Source of the DNA: Cytophagales bacterium
GTDB taxonomy: Bacteria > Bacteroidota > Bacteroidia > Cytophagales > Spirosomataceae
Direction of reading: 5' to 3'
Length of the DNA: 64,000 bases
NCBI GenBank assembly: GCA_013298215.1
Contig: JAAFKE010000006.1
Coordinates: forward strand, 35,285 to 99,284
Below, piece after piece: positions 9,372 to 17,584 of the stretch (position 1 is the first letter of the stretch; every line of letters starts with the position of its first letter). Made by a program: the position numbers and the translations under genes. The notes below the pieces were generated by a model. It was not told the DNA's origin and did not search any database. It saw only the letters and a list, made by a program, of their open reading frames with translations.

Positions 9372-9375
9372 GTGG

Positions 9376-10629
9376 TTATTCTTCTATTTTTCTAAAAATT
9401 ATCGACGCGTTGTGGCCTCCAAAACCAAATCCGTTGCTGAGAACCGTTCGGATCGATCGCGGTTGGGCTTTGTTGAGGGTCAGGTTTATGCGGGGATTTA
9501 CGTCGTCGTCGGGCGTAAAAAAATTGATGGTCGGCGGGGCTATCTGGTTTTCCATGGCCAAAATACAAGCCACGGCCTCCACCGCACCCGCCGCGCCGAG
9601 CAAGTGACCCGTCATGGATTTGGTAGAACTAATGTTCATATTGAAAGTGTGCTCGCCAAATATTTTTTCGATGGCCTTCAACTCCTGCGGGTCTCCGAGG
9701 GGGGTGGAAGTTCCGTGGGTATTGATGTAGTCGATCTCGGTGGGGTCGATCCCGGCATCGTCGAGGGCATCTTCCATCGACAAAAAAGCGCCGTAGCCAT
9801 CGGGGTGTGGGGCGGTTATGTGGTAGGCATCCGACGACATTCCGCCGCCGATTAGCTCGCAGTATATTTTTGCGCCGCGTGCTTTGGCGTGTTCGTATTC
9901 TTCTAAAATAATGGACGCACCGCCCTCGCCCAGCACGAAACCGTCGCGGTCTTTGTCGTAGGGTCTCGACGCAGTTTTGGGGTCGTCGTTGCGTTCAGAC
10001 AACGCCCTGAGCGCGTTGAAACCACCCACGCCCGCCTGGGTAACGGCGGCTTCGGAACCGCCCGTGACGCAGGCCACAATGCGACCTAATCGAATATAAT
10101 TGAAGGCATCAATAATGGCATTGTTGGTTGATGAACAAGCCGAAACCGTTACGTAGTTGGGCCCGCGAAAACCGTGTCGGATCGAGATCACGCCCGAAAC
10201 GCTGTCGGCGATCATCTTGGGTATAAAAAAAGGGTTCATCCGGGGCAGGCCGTCGCCTTTGCCAAAAGCCACCATTTCGTCCTCAAACGTTTTGAGCCCA
10301 CCGATGCCCGAACCCCAAATTACGCCTACCTTATTATGGTTTAGTTTTTCGAGGTCGAACCCCGCGTCTTTGATGGCCTCGTCGGCCACTACCACGCCGT
10401 ATTGGGCAAACCAATCCATTTTACGAGCTTCTTGGCGAGGAATGTACTGGGTAACGTCGAAGTTTTTGACTTCGCAGGCGAACTTGGTTTTAAACTTCTC
10501 GGGGTCGAACCGGGTGATGGTATCGCAACCACTCACCCCATTGACTAAGCCGTTCCAAAATGCCTGTGCGGTGTTTCCGATGGGAGTCAGCGCGCCAATG
10601 CCCGTTACTACTACTCTTTTAAAACTCAT
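9376..10629 (-). CDS. fabF: 3-oxoacyl-[acyl-carrier-protein] synthase II
   Basis: 417 residues, full length. It condenses malonyl-ACP with acyl-ACP in fatty acid elongation. The thiolase-fold catalytic triad is visible: Cys165 in TVSACSSTNNA, His in INTHGTSTPLGDPQE and His in KSMTGHLLGAAGA. The C-terminal glycine-rich SNGFGFGGHNAS is typical. It lies directly between acpP (29 bp upstream) and rnc. Confidence 0.97.
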   Translation of the reverse strand: MSFKRVVVTGIGALTPIGNTAQAFWNGLVNGVSGCDTITRFDPEKFKTKFACEVKNFDVTQYIPRQEARKMDWFAQYGVVVADEAIKDAGFDLEKLNHNKVGVIWGSGIGGLKTFEDEMVAFGKGDGLPRMNPFFIPKMIADSVSGVISIRHGFRGPNYVTVSACSSTNNAIIDAFNYIRLGRIVACVTGGSEAAVTQAGVGGFNALRALSERNDDPKTASRPYDKDRDGFVLGEGGASIILEEYEHAKARGAKIYCELIGGGMSSDAYHITAPHPDGYGAFLSMEDALDDAGIDPTEIDYINTHGTSTPLGDPQELKAIEKIFGEHTFNMNISSTKSMTGHLLGAAGAVEAVACILAMENQIAPPTINFFTPDDDVNPRINLTLNKAQPRSIRTVLSNGFGFGGHNASIIFRKIEE

Positions 10630-10658
10630 AAAATGGATCGTGAAAAGAACAATAAATC

Positions 10659-10895
10659 TTACTTCGCGTGCTCTTCCAGGTAAGAAACTGCCTGGCCAAC
10701 CGTTCCGATGTTTTCGGCTTGGTCATCGGGAATTGAAACATTGAACTCTTTTTCAAATTCCATAATTAGCTCAACTGTATCCAACGAATCAGCACCCAAA
10801 TCGGTAGTGAAACTTGCCTCTGGTGTTACCTCTGACTCATCAACGCCTAATTTTTCTACGATGATTTTTTTTACTTTCTCTGCAATTGCTGACAT
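10659..10895 (-). CDS. acpP: Acyl carrier protein
   Basis: 78 residues, acidic. The phosphopantetheine attachment site is Ser37 in [15 protein letters not shown]. It carries growing acyl chains in fatty acid and lipid A synthesis. It is the first gene of acpP-fabF-rnc, with a recognisable promoter directly upstream. Confidence 0.98.
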   Translation of the reverse strand: MSAIAEKVKKIIVEKLGVDESEVTPEASFTTDLGADSLDTVELIMEFEKEFNVSIPDDQAENIGTVGQAVSYLEEHAK

Positions 10896-10927
10896 TTTTT
10901 TGGGAAATTTTGGTTTATAAAACTCCG

Positions 10928-10959
10928 CAAAGTAATGACTTTAAAGTTAGATTGTCAAA
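10928..10959 (-). promoter_or_regulatory. Bacteroidota-type promoter of acpP-fabF-rnc
   Basis: Minus strand: TTTG (10959-10956), 20-nt spacer, TTACTTTG (10935-10928), one mismatch from TAnnTTTG. The predicted start of transcription is about 10920, only some 25 nt ahead of the acpP ATG. Confidence 0.65.
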
Positions 10960-11065
10960 CAATATTTTTCTGAAGCCCGCGCCCAGCCACCCGCGCGATT
11001 GGCGTTGGTTATTGGGCTTTGATGCAGATAGGATGTTTGGTAATCAGGGTATTATAAAGTTTAAT

Positions 11066-11096
11066 TTTGAACCTTCCCAGTAATTTGGTATTTTTG
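11066..11096 (+). promoter_or_regulatory. Bacteroidota-type promoter of kdsA
   Basis: TTTG at 11066-11069, exactly 19 nt spacer, then TATTTTTG at 11089-11096, a full match to TAnnTTTG. Transcription would begin near 11103, about 78 nt before the kdsA start codon. Confidence 0.7.
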
Positions 11097-11180
11097 GAAT
11101 GTACCCAACCGTAAACGTTATCTTATCGAAGGTTTCTTTTTGGTTTCATGGGTTCTTTCTAAGCTCGCTTATCGACTCAA

Positions 11181-11990
11181 ATGGACATTCATAGACTAAA
11201 ATACGGCCACACCAACCGCTTCTTTTTAATGGCTGGCCCCTGCGCCATCGAAAGCCGCGACATGGCCCTGCGCATTGCCGAGCGGATCAGTGGCATAGCC
11301 GAAAAACTTCAGATACCGTTTATCTTTAAAGGTTCGTACCGAAAGGCAAACCGCACCAAATTAGATTCATTTACGGGCATTGGCGACGAGGCCGCGCTCA
11401 AAATTCTGGGCGAAGTGGGCAGTACCTTCGACCTGCCAACTGTCACCGACATTCACGAGGCCCACGAGGCCGCCATGGCAGCTCAGTACGTGGACGTGTT
11501 GCAAATTCCCGCGTTTTTGTGCCGCCAAACCGACCTGCTGGTGGCGGCCGCGCAAACCAACAAGGTTGTGAACGTAAAAAAAGGCCAGTTTCTTTCGGGG
11601 GCTTCGATGGGTTTTGCCGTCGAAAAAATAAAATCGATCAACGCCAACGCCACCGTTTTTTTGACCGATCGCGGCAATTCTTTCGGCTACGGCGACTTGG
11701 TGGTAGATTACCGCAACATACCCGAAATGCAAGCGTTTGGTGTGCCAGTGGTGATGGACTGCACCCACTCGCTGCAACAACCCAACCAGGCATCGGGCGT
11801 TACGGGGGGCAAACCCGCCCTCATTGCCACCATTGCCAAAGCGGCCATTGCGGTGGGGGCAGACGGGCTTTTTATCGAAACCCACCCCGACCCAGCAACG
11901 GCCAAATCTGACGGCGCAAATATGTTGCCGCTCGACCAATTGGAGGCACTTTTAGTAAAACTATTGCGCATCCGAGAGGCAATTGGGTAA
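11181..11990 (+). CDS. kdsA: 3-deoxy-8-phosphooctulonate synthase (Kdo-8-P synthase)
   Basis: 269 residues. It condenses phosphoenolpyruvate with arabinose-5-phosphate to Kdo-8-phosphate, feeding the LPS inner core. Family blocks seen: FLMAGPCAIESRDMALRIA, FKGSYRKANRTKLDSFTG, LQIPAFLCRQTDLLVAAA, VFLTDRGNSFGYGDLVVDYR and a C-terminal FIETHPDPATAKSDGANMLP. The substrate-producing isomerase KdsD is also in the window (35681), so both enzymes leading to Kdo-8-P are present. It has its own promoter and is divergent from acpP. Confidence 0.97.
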   Translation: MDIHRLKYGHTNRFFLMAGPCAIESRDMALRIAERISGIAEKLQIPFIFKGSYRKANRTKLDSFTGIGDEAALKILGEVGSTFDLPTVTDIHEAHEAAMAAQYVDVLQIPAFLCRQTDLLVAAAQTNKVVNVKKGQFLSGASMGFAVEKIKSINANATVFLTDRGNSFGYGDLVVDYRNIPEMQAFGVPVVMDCTHSLQQPNQASGVTGGKPALIATIAKAAIAVGADGLFIETHPDPATAKSDGANMLPLDQLEALLVKLLRIREAIG

Positions 11991-12100
11991 CTGGGCACTG
12001 TTAGGGTAACTAAAAAAAATATTAAAATTGGTAATAAAATAACAATTCAAATGTTTTGGTGGCGACTACTTTTTGAATTTTTTAACCTTTAACATAACAG

Positions 12101-13225
12101 ATGAACGAGAATTTTTTTAGGAGACAAACTGCATCGTCTTTGATAAAAGCAAAAATTGTAGCTGAGTATTTTCCTCAATACTGCCGTATAATTTTAAAAA
12201 AGCCCCAAGAACAAATTGTATATATGGATTTATTTTCAGGTCCTGGAATTTATGAAGATGGGAAACATTCAACTCCCCTTCTAATAGCAAAATCTTGTGC
12301 TAACGATGACATGCTAAAATCAAAAGTACAATTGGCATTTAACGACAACCATTTTTCGAATGAGTTAAGGAAAAATTTTTCTGATTTTTTTTCAGATGAT
12401 ACATTTACATTTCCCCCAAGATTTGGAAACCTCACAGTTGGCGAAGACAACGCAATTTTTGATTACCTCACCAAATCACCTATAAAACCTAATCCAAAAC
12501 CGACATTACTATTTTTTGACCCCTGGGGATACAAAAGCATAAACATATCTGCGTTAGCTAAATTTCTTGAAAACTGGGGTAATGAAATATTTTTATTCAT
12601 AAACATAAAACGAATCCACGCGGCGGTAGAAAATAACAAGTTTGATGACTTGATGCTATCTTTATTTCCAACGACAATAGACAAAATTAGACGTGATAGA
12701 AAATATAAATCTACTGTTTATGAAAAGCTGAATTTGATAATGGACAATTTGGCAAACGAGTTTTGCAATCTAATCAAAGGTACAGTATACCATTGTTCAT
12801 TCAAGTTTCAAGAAGAAGATAGTCTTGCAACAAGTCATTTTATAATACACTTTACAAAGCACCATAAAGGGTATGAATTGGTAAAACAAATTTACTATGA
12901 TTTCGATAACATTGGAGCAAATTTAGAAAAAGATGGAGTCTATACTTTTGACGCTAAAAATATGGGGAATTCAGGTATTACCTTTGGTGATATGAATGTT
13001 ACAGCACTTTCAGCAGACCTTGAAGAAAAGTATAGTGGTAAAATAGTTACAGCACAAAAACTATTTGAAGAACATCAAAAAACCACAAAGTACTGTGGTT
13101 CTCACTATGCAAAAACACTGAGATATATGTTTGAAAAGGGACAAATCTATGCTAAATTCACAGACGATAAAACACATAAGGTCAGCGTATTAATTAATGA
13201 AAATTGCATTTTAACATTTAAATAA
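12101..13225 (+). CDS. tcmP: Three-Cys-motif partner protein (TcmP family)
   Basis: 374 residues. The N-terminal half has a methyltransferase-like Rossmann pattern: YMDLFSGPGIYEDG at about residues 41-54 resembles a SAM-binding motif I, and FFDPWGYK at about 138-145 resembles motif IV. The C-terminal about 60 residues (AQKLFEEHQKTTKYCGSHYA onward) look like a winged-helix or similar small domain. This pattern matches the TcmP family, defined by its consistent neighbour with a three-cysteine motif; that neighbour is the next gene, whose ATG directly follows this stop (TAAATG). The gene is clearly more AT-rich than kdsA upstream and the TonB gene downstream, suggesting acquisition by transfer. 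The biochemical role of TcmP is not established; methyltransferase activity is inference. Confidence 0.82.
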   Translation: MNENFFRRQTASSLIKAKIVAEYFPQYCRIILKKPQEQIVYMDLFSGPGIYEDGKHSTPLLIAKSCANDDMLKSKVQLAFNDNHFSNELRKNFSDFFSDDTFTFPPRFGNLTVGEDNAIFDYLTKSPIKPNPKPTLLFFDPWGYKSINISALAKFLENWGNEIFLFINIKRIHAAVENNKFDDLMLSLFPTTIDKIRRDRKYKSTVYEKLNLIMDNLANEFCNLIKGTVYHCSFKFQEEDSLATSHFIIHFTKHHKGYELVKQIYYDFDNIGANLEKDGVYTFDAKNMGNSGITFGDMNVTALSADLEEKYSGKIVTAQKLFEEHQKTTKYCGSHYAKTLRYMFEKGQIYAKFTDDKTHKVSVLINENCILTFK

Positions 13226-13939
13226 ATGGCGCAATCAAGCATAGAATGGACACAGCAAACTTGGAATCCTACGACTGGATGCAATAAAATTTCACAAGGT
13301 TGTAAGTTTTGCTACGCTGATGTAATGACCAAAAGATTAAAGGGAATGGGCCAGGAAAAATATAAAAATGGTTTTGAACTAACTATACACCCAAAAACAC
13401 TGAACGACCCCAGAAAATGGCGGCCATCAATAATTTTCGTAAATTCAATGAGTGATTTATTCCATGAAGGGGTTCCCGTTGAGTATATACAAGATGTGTT
13501 TAAGGTAATGAATGAATGCCCACAACATCAATTTCAAGTTCTTACAAAACGTGCCGAGAGGTTAGAGCAACTTTCTCCTTTTCTTAACTGGACTGAAAAT
13601 ATTTGGGCGGGCGTATCAGTAGAAAATCAAGAAACAATGTTTCGTATTTCTCATTTGCAGAGAACAAGTGCATTTATTAAATTTTTATCATGTGAACCTC
13701 TTTTGCAAAATCTACCCAATATGAATTTAATGTCCATCGACTGGGTTATTGTTGGTGGTGAATCTGGTTTTAAGGCAAGACCAATGCAGGAAGCATGGGT
13801 CTTAGATATAAAAGAGCAATGTGAAGTAGCCCAAGTCCCATTCTTTTTCAAACAATGGGGAGGTAAAAACAAAAAAGAAGCAGGACGACTTTTGCAAGGA
13901 AAGACATATGATGAAATGCCAAACTTCACTACTATATAG
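13226..13939 (+). CDS. Three-Cys-motif protein, DUF5131 / phage Gp37-Gp68 family
   Basis: 237 residues. Three N-terminal cysteines sit at 19, 26 and 29 (TGCNKISQGCKFCYA; C-x6-C-x2-C), preceded by IEWTQQTWNPTTG. Downstream blocks such as PSIIFVNSMSDLFHEGVP, FQVLTKRAERL and WVIVGGESGFKARPM, with VPFFFKQWGG near the end, are typical of the DUF5131 family found in phages and mobile regions. The spacing recalls, but is not, the canonical radical-SAM CxxxCxxC. It starts immediately after tcmP, so the pair is one operon. AT-rich like its partner. Function unknown; a joint nucleic-acid or cofactor chemistry is plausible but unproven. Confidence 0.85.
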   Translation: MAQSSIEWTQQTWNPTTGCNKISQGCKFCYADVMTKRLKGMGQEKYKNGFELTIHPKTLNDPRKWRPSIIFVNSMSDLFHEGVPVEYIQDVFKVMNECPQHQFQVLTKRAERLEQLSPFLNWTENIWAGVSVENQETMFRISHLQRTSAFIKFLSCEPLLQNLPNMNLMSIDWVIVGGESGFKARPMQEAWVLDIKEQCEVAQVPFFFKQWGGKNKKEAGRLLQGKTYDEMPNFTTI

Positions 13940-14112
13940 CATATATTGGCAGTTGTGTTTTTATTTTTTATACACTTTAAACGGACAAAAGTAGATGCCG
14001 CTAACACAGCATTAGTTACGGGCTAACAAGTTCCAAAGCCCACCACAAGCCCCAAACCAAAAGCCCCCCCAATTTAGTACGCCTACAAAACTTTACTTTT
14101 AAACTTTACTCA

Positions 14113-16515
14113 ATGGCAGCCAGAAAACTTCTACTACTCAGTCTTATTGTGGTGACACTGCCTTTTGGGCGCACCACTGCCCAGAGCCGACAAATATCAG
14201 GCACCATCCGCGATTATTATTCCCAACAAATAGTACCGCAGGCGAACGTGCAGGTCAAGCAGTTGGTGAGCCGCATCGTGAACGGTGCGCCCATGAACGT
14301 GCAGGTGCTCTACACCTCCACGCTGGCCAATGCCCAGGGGGTTTATACCGTAAAAGCCCCCCCCGACAATTACGTGGTGGAGGTGTCGGCGGTGGGATAC
14401 ATAAAAAAAGCGCGCTTCATAAACCTGCGAAAAGATAGCCAACTCGATTTTGAACTCTCCGAACAGATCAATCAGTTGGACGACGTGGAGATTTCGACCC
14501 AGAAGGCCGAAGGAAACGTGAAGAGCACGGAAATGAGTACGATAAAACTCAACGTGCAGTTGCTCAAAAAACTGCCCGTGGTCTTTGGCGAGAGCGACAT
14601 TATAAGAGCATTGACGCTGCAACCGGGCGTAACGACCGCCGGCGAGGGCGCGGGCGGGTTCAGTGTGCGCGGCGGACGGACAGACCAGAACTTGGTGCTT
14701 TTAGACGACGCTCCCATTTTTAATACCTCCCACCTACTCGGTATTTTTACGAGCGTGAACGCCGAGGCCGTCCAGAACGCAACGCTCTACAAAGGCGGCA
14801 TACCAGCACGCTACGGCGGGCGGCTGTCGTCGATCTTGACGATGACCACCAAAACCAGTACCGACGAGCGGCGGATGTCGGCGGGCGTTGGCCCAGTGAG
14901 CAGCAATTTGTTGGCCCATTTACCCTTCAAAAACAAAAAAGGCTCTTTTATGCTGGCGGGCAGGGCTGCCTACCCAAACTTTATGCTGGGTGCGTTTCCG
15001 AAGCGTTTGCAGGGCAGTAGGGCGTTTTTTTATGACCTCAACGCCTCGCTGCAATACCGCTTTACGCCCAAACATAGCCTCACAATGACGGCCTACCAGA
15101 GCTACGACGACTTTAAATTTCCCGAAGACACCTCCTACTTCTGGCAGTCGCGCATTGCCACGGCCCAGTGGAACACCGTGTTGAGCAGTAAGTTTTCGGT
15201 ATCGGCCAAGGCTATTTTGAGCCACTACACCTACGGAGTACGGGGTTTGACCAAGGACTTCGAGTACGAGCTATCGTCGCGGTTGCGCCACCACGAGGCC
15301 CGAACCGACTTTTTGTATCAGCCCTCCGATGCCCATAAAATAGAAGGAGGCGCAAGCCTGATTTTTTACCGTTTCTCGCCCGGTAGCATCGAGCCCACAA
15401 CGGGGCAGTCGGCCATTGTGAGCCGCTCGCTGGCCGACGAACGCGCCAGGGAGCTGTCGGCCTACCTTAGCTACGACTGGCGGGTGTCGGCTCGAATAGC
15501 TTTGCAGGTGGGCGCGCGCTACGCGGGTTTCAGCAACGTGGGGCCGACCCAAGTTTTTGAATATGCACCCGACCAACCCCGCAGCCGCGAGAGCATCATC
15601 GACACGTTGCAATTTGGTAGCGGCCAAACCAATTTTAGTTTCGGGGGCTTCGAACCGCGCGCGTCGCTCAAAATTGAAGTCTCCGATCGGCAGTCGTTCA
15701 AAATGAGTTACAACCGCACGCGCCAGTTTCTGCACCTCATTAGCAACACCACCGCCATATCGCCGATCGACTACTGGAAACTGAGCAATCGGTACGTTCC
15801 GCCCCAAATGGCCGATCAATTTTCGCTGGGCTACTACCAGAATTTCAAAGACAACGCCATTCAGACATCGGTAGAGGGCTTCTATAAACGAAACAACCAA
15901 TTGGTAGAGTACAAAGACGGCGCATCTTTGCTGCTCAACGAGCACCTGGAAACCGAGCTGCTCAACGCCACGGGCTATTCTTACGGGGTGGAGGTGAGCG
16001 CCGTTAAAACAAAGGGGCGCGTCACGGGGAGTTTGAGCTACACGTGGTCGCGGTCGTTGGTGGCGGTGCGGCCCCAGTTTCTGGCCGAGCAGGTCAATCA
16101 GGGCAACTATTTTCCGTCGCTTTTCGACAAACCGCACAACTTCACGCTATCGGGGCAGTGGTTTTTGGGCTCGGGGTGGACTTTTGCGGGTAATTTTCTC
16201 TACCAAACGGGCCGCCCAATTACGTATCCCGACGGCCAGTATTCGATTAACGAAAACTTGATTTTTAATTTTTCGGCACGCAACTTAGACCGCCTACCCG
16301 ACTACCACCGCCTCGACGTGTCGTTCTCGCGCGATAGCCGACGCAACAAAACCCAAAAGAAATACAACGTCCTCAATATTTCGTTTTATAACTTGTACGC
16401 CCGCAAAAACCCCTATTCCATCTTTTTTAGACAATACGTTGGCAATCCGAAGTCGTACCAATTGGCGGTTTTGGGAACCGTCATCCCGTCTATCACCCTC
16501 ACATTTCATTGGTAA
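14113..16515 (+). CDS. TonB-dependent outer-membrane receptor with carboxypeptidase-regulatory-like N-terminus
   Basis: 800 residues with a signal peptide (LLLLSLIVVTLPFGRTTAQ). A CarboxypepD-reg-like domain (SRQISGTIRDYYSQQIVPQA to about residue 115) precedes a plug domain (FGESDIIRALTLQPGV, GGFSVRGGRTDQNLVLLDDA). A beta-barrel fills the rest and ends in LTFHW, an aromatic C-terminus. Such receptors import a ligand across the outer membrane using TonB-ExbBD energy. The next gene is a DUF4249 lipoprotein 9 bp downstream, a standard pairing in Bacteroidota analogous to SusC/SusD. The substrate is unknown. Confidence 0.9.
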   Translation: MAARKLLLLSLIVVTLPFGRTTAQSRQISGTIRDYYSQQIVPQANVQVKQLVSRIVNGAPMNVQVLYTSTLANAQGVYTVKAPPDNYVVEVSAVGYIKKARFINLRKDSQLDFELSEQINQLDDVEISTQKAEGNVKSTEMSTIKLNVQLLKKLPVVFGESDIIRALTLQPGVTTAGEGAGGFSVRGGRTDQNLVLLDDAPIFNTSHLLGIFTSVNAEAVQNATLYKGGIPARYGGRLSSILTMTTKTSTDERRMSAGVGPVSSNLLAHLPFKNKKGSFMLAGRAAYPNFMLGAFPKRLQGSRAFFYDLNASLQYRFTPKHSLTMTAYQSYDDFKFPEDTSYFWQSRIATAQWNTVLSSKFSVSAKAILSHYTYGVRGLTKDFEYELSSRLRHHEARTDFLYQPSDAHKIEGGASLIFYRFSPGSIEPTTGQSAIVSRSLADERARELSAYLSYDWRVSARIALQVGARYAGFSNVGPTQVFEYAPDQPRSRESIIDTLQFGSGQTNFSFGGFEPRASLKIEVSDRQSFKMSYNRTRQFLHLISNTTAISPIDYWKLSNRYVPPQMADQFSLGYYQNFKDNAIQTSVEGFYKRNNQLVEYKDGASLLLNEHLETELLNATGYSYGVEVSAVKTKGRVTGSLSYTWSRSLVAVRPQFLAEQVNQGNYFPSLFDKPHNFTLSGQWFLGSGWTFAGNFLYQTGRPITYPDGQYSINENLIFNFSARNLDRLPDYHRLDVSFSRDSRRNKTQKKYNVLNISFYNLYARKNPYSIFFRQYVGNPKSYQLAVLGTVIPSITLTFHW

Positions 16516-16524
16516 ACAGCAGTC

Positions 16525-17550
16525 ATGAAAAAAAAACTTAGTTTCTATCTTTCGTTCCTGGTCTTGGGCCTGACGGCCTGCTTGGACGAGGTGAGAATAC
16601 CCATCAACCAAAAAACAGAACAGCTGGTGGTGGAGGGGCTCATTACCAACGATGCCAGCCTGTATTCGATTCGATTGTCGGCAACAACTCAGTTTGGCGA
16701 CATCACGGAGCGCGTGCCGGTGCGGGGGGCACTGGTGTCGGTGGCCGACAACGAGAACCGTACCATTTTTTTTAGGGCAAACCCCGAACAGGCGGGGCTA
16801 TACCAACCCATCGACCGCAATTTTGTGGGCAAAGCCGGCAACACCTACACCCTTACAATCAAGCTAACCGACGGGCGCACCTACACCTCAACCCCCGAGC
16901 GAATGCCGCTGGATGTTCCCATTGCGGGGCTCAGTGCCGAGTTTCAACAAAAGGACGCATCGGGCCGCGCCCTCGAACTCGGCTACCGCGTGAGGTTAGA
17001 CCTGCAAGACCAAAAAAATGTGGAAAACTACTACCGCTGGACCGCTTGGGGAGTTTATACCCGCCGATCTACGGGTGTGCCGATTGGTTTTGGTGGGGCC
17101 ATCTGTTGCAGCACGTGTTGGGTTGTGAAAGAAGACAAGGGACTCAACTTGTTTTCGGATGCCAACCTCGATGGCTCACTAATTAAAAACCGACCCGTTT
17201 ATTTTTCGCCTTTTTATTACTACGGCAAACACTACGTGGAGGTAACGCAGTACGCCATTTCGCGGAGTGCGTACCAATTTTGGCAAAAATTTAAGAGCCA
17301 ACTCAACCGCTCGGGTACGATCTTCGACCCGCTGCCAGCGGCAGTGTTGGGCAACGTGAGCAATGCCGCCAACCCCGCCGACATTGCGCTGGGGTATTTT
17401 GAGGTGGCATCGCTGTCTAAAAAACGATTGGTGATCCCTGGCGACACCCTGGCCAGCAAGATAGACTATCCCCGTTCGTTCGTTCGGGAGGGCGACTGCT
17501 TGCAGTATCCGTTTTCGGTGTACGCCGACCAGCCACTACCAGGCTGGTAA
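16525..17550 (+). CDS. DUF4249 surface lipoprotein partner of the TonB receptor
   Basis: 341 residues. The lipoprotein signal is LSFYLSFLVLGLTACLDE with the acylated Cys at residue 19. The body carries the DUF4249 pattern: TEQLVVEGLITND near the start, NTYTLTIKLTDGRTYTSTPE, and a C-terminal YFEVASLSKK. Another oddity is a Cys pair in GAICCSTCWVV. It probably sits on the outer leaflet beside the receptor encoded 9 bp upstream and may help bind ligand. The following Kelch lipoprotein gene is 34 bp downstream. Confidence 0.85.
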   Translation: MKKKLSFYLSFLVLGLTACLDEVRIPINQKTEQLVVEGLITNDASLYSIRLSATTQFGDITERVPVRGALVSVADNENRTIFFRANPEQAGLYQPIDRNFVGKAGNTYTLTIKLTDGRTYTSTPERMPLDVPIAGLSAEFQQKDASGRALELGYRVRLDLQDQKNVENYYRWTAWGVYTRRSTGVPIGFGGAICCSTCWVVKEDKGLNLFSDANLDGSLIKNRPVYFSPFYYYGKHYVEVTQYAISRSAYQFWQKFKSQLNRSGTIFDPLPAAVLGNVSNAANPADIALGYFEVASLSKKRLVIPGDTLASKIDYPRSFVREGDCLQYPFSVYADQPLPGW

Positions 17551-17584
17551 GTAATGATGTTGAATTTTGAAACGCAACAACCCA

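Noticed and set aside
10157-10744. Long plus-strand ORF opposite fabF and acpP
   Set aside because: Lies entirely antisense to clear coding genes; the product has no family features.
13226-13939. Calling the three-Cys protein a radical SAM enzyme
   Set aside because: The cysteine spacing is C-x6-C-x2-C rather than CxxxCxxC, and other radical SAM motifs are not evident.
13950-14035. Possible fourth palindromic element after the DUF5131 gene (GTTGTG, then GCTAACACAGCATTAG and GGGCTAAC)
   Set aside because: Only short, scattered similarity to elements A-C and no convincing pairing of the two ends; kept out of the feature list.
15271-16137. 288-codon minus-strand ORF opposite the TonB receptor at 14113
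   Set aside because: Shadow frame; the receptor on the plus strand explains the coding signal.
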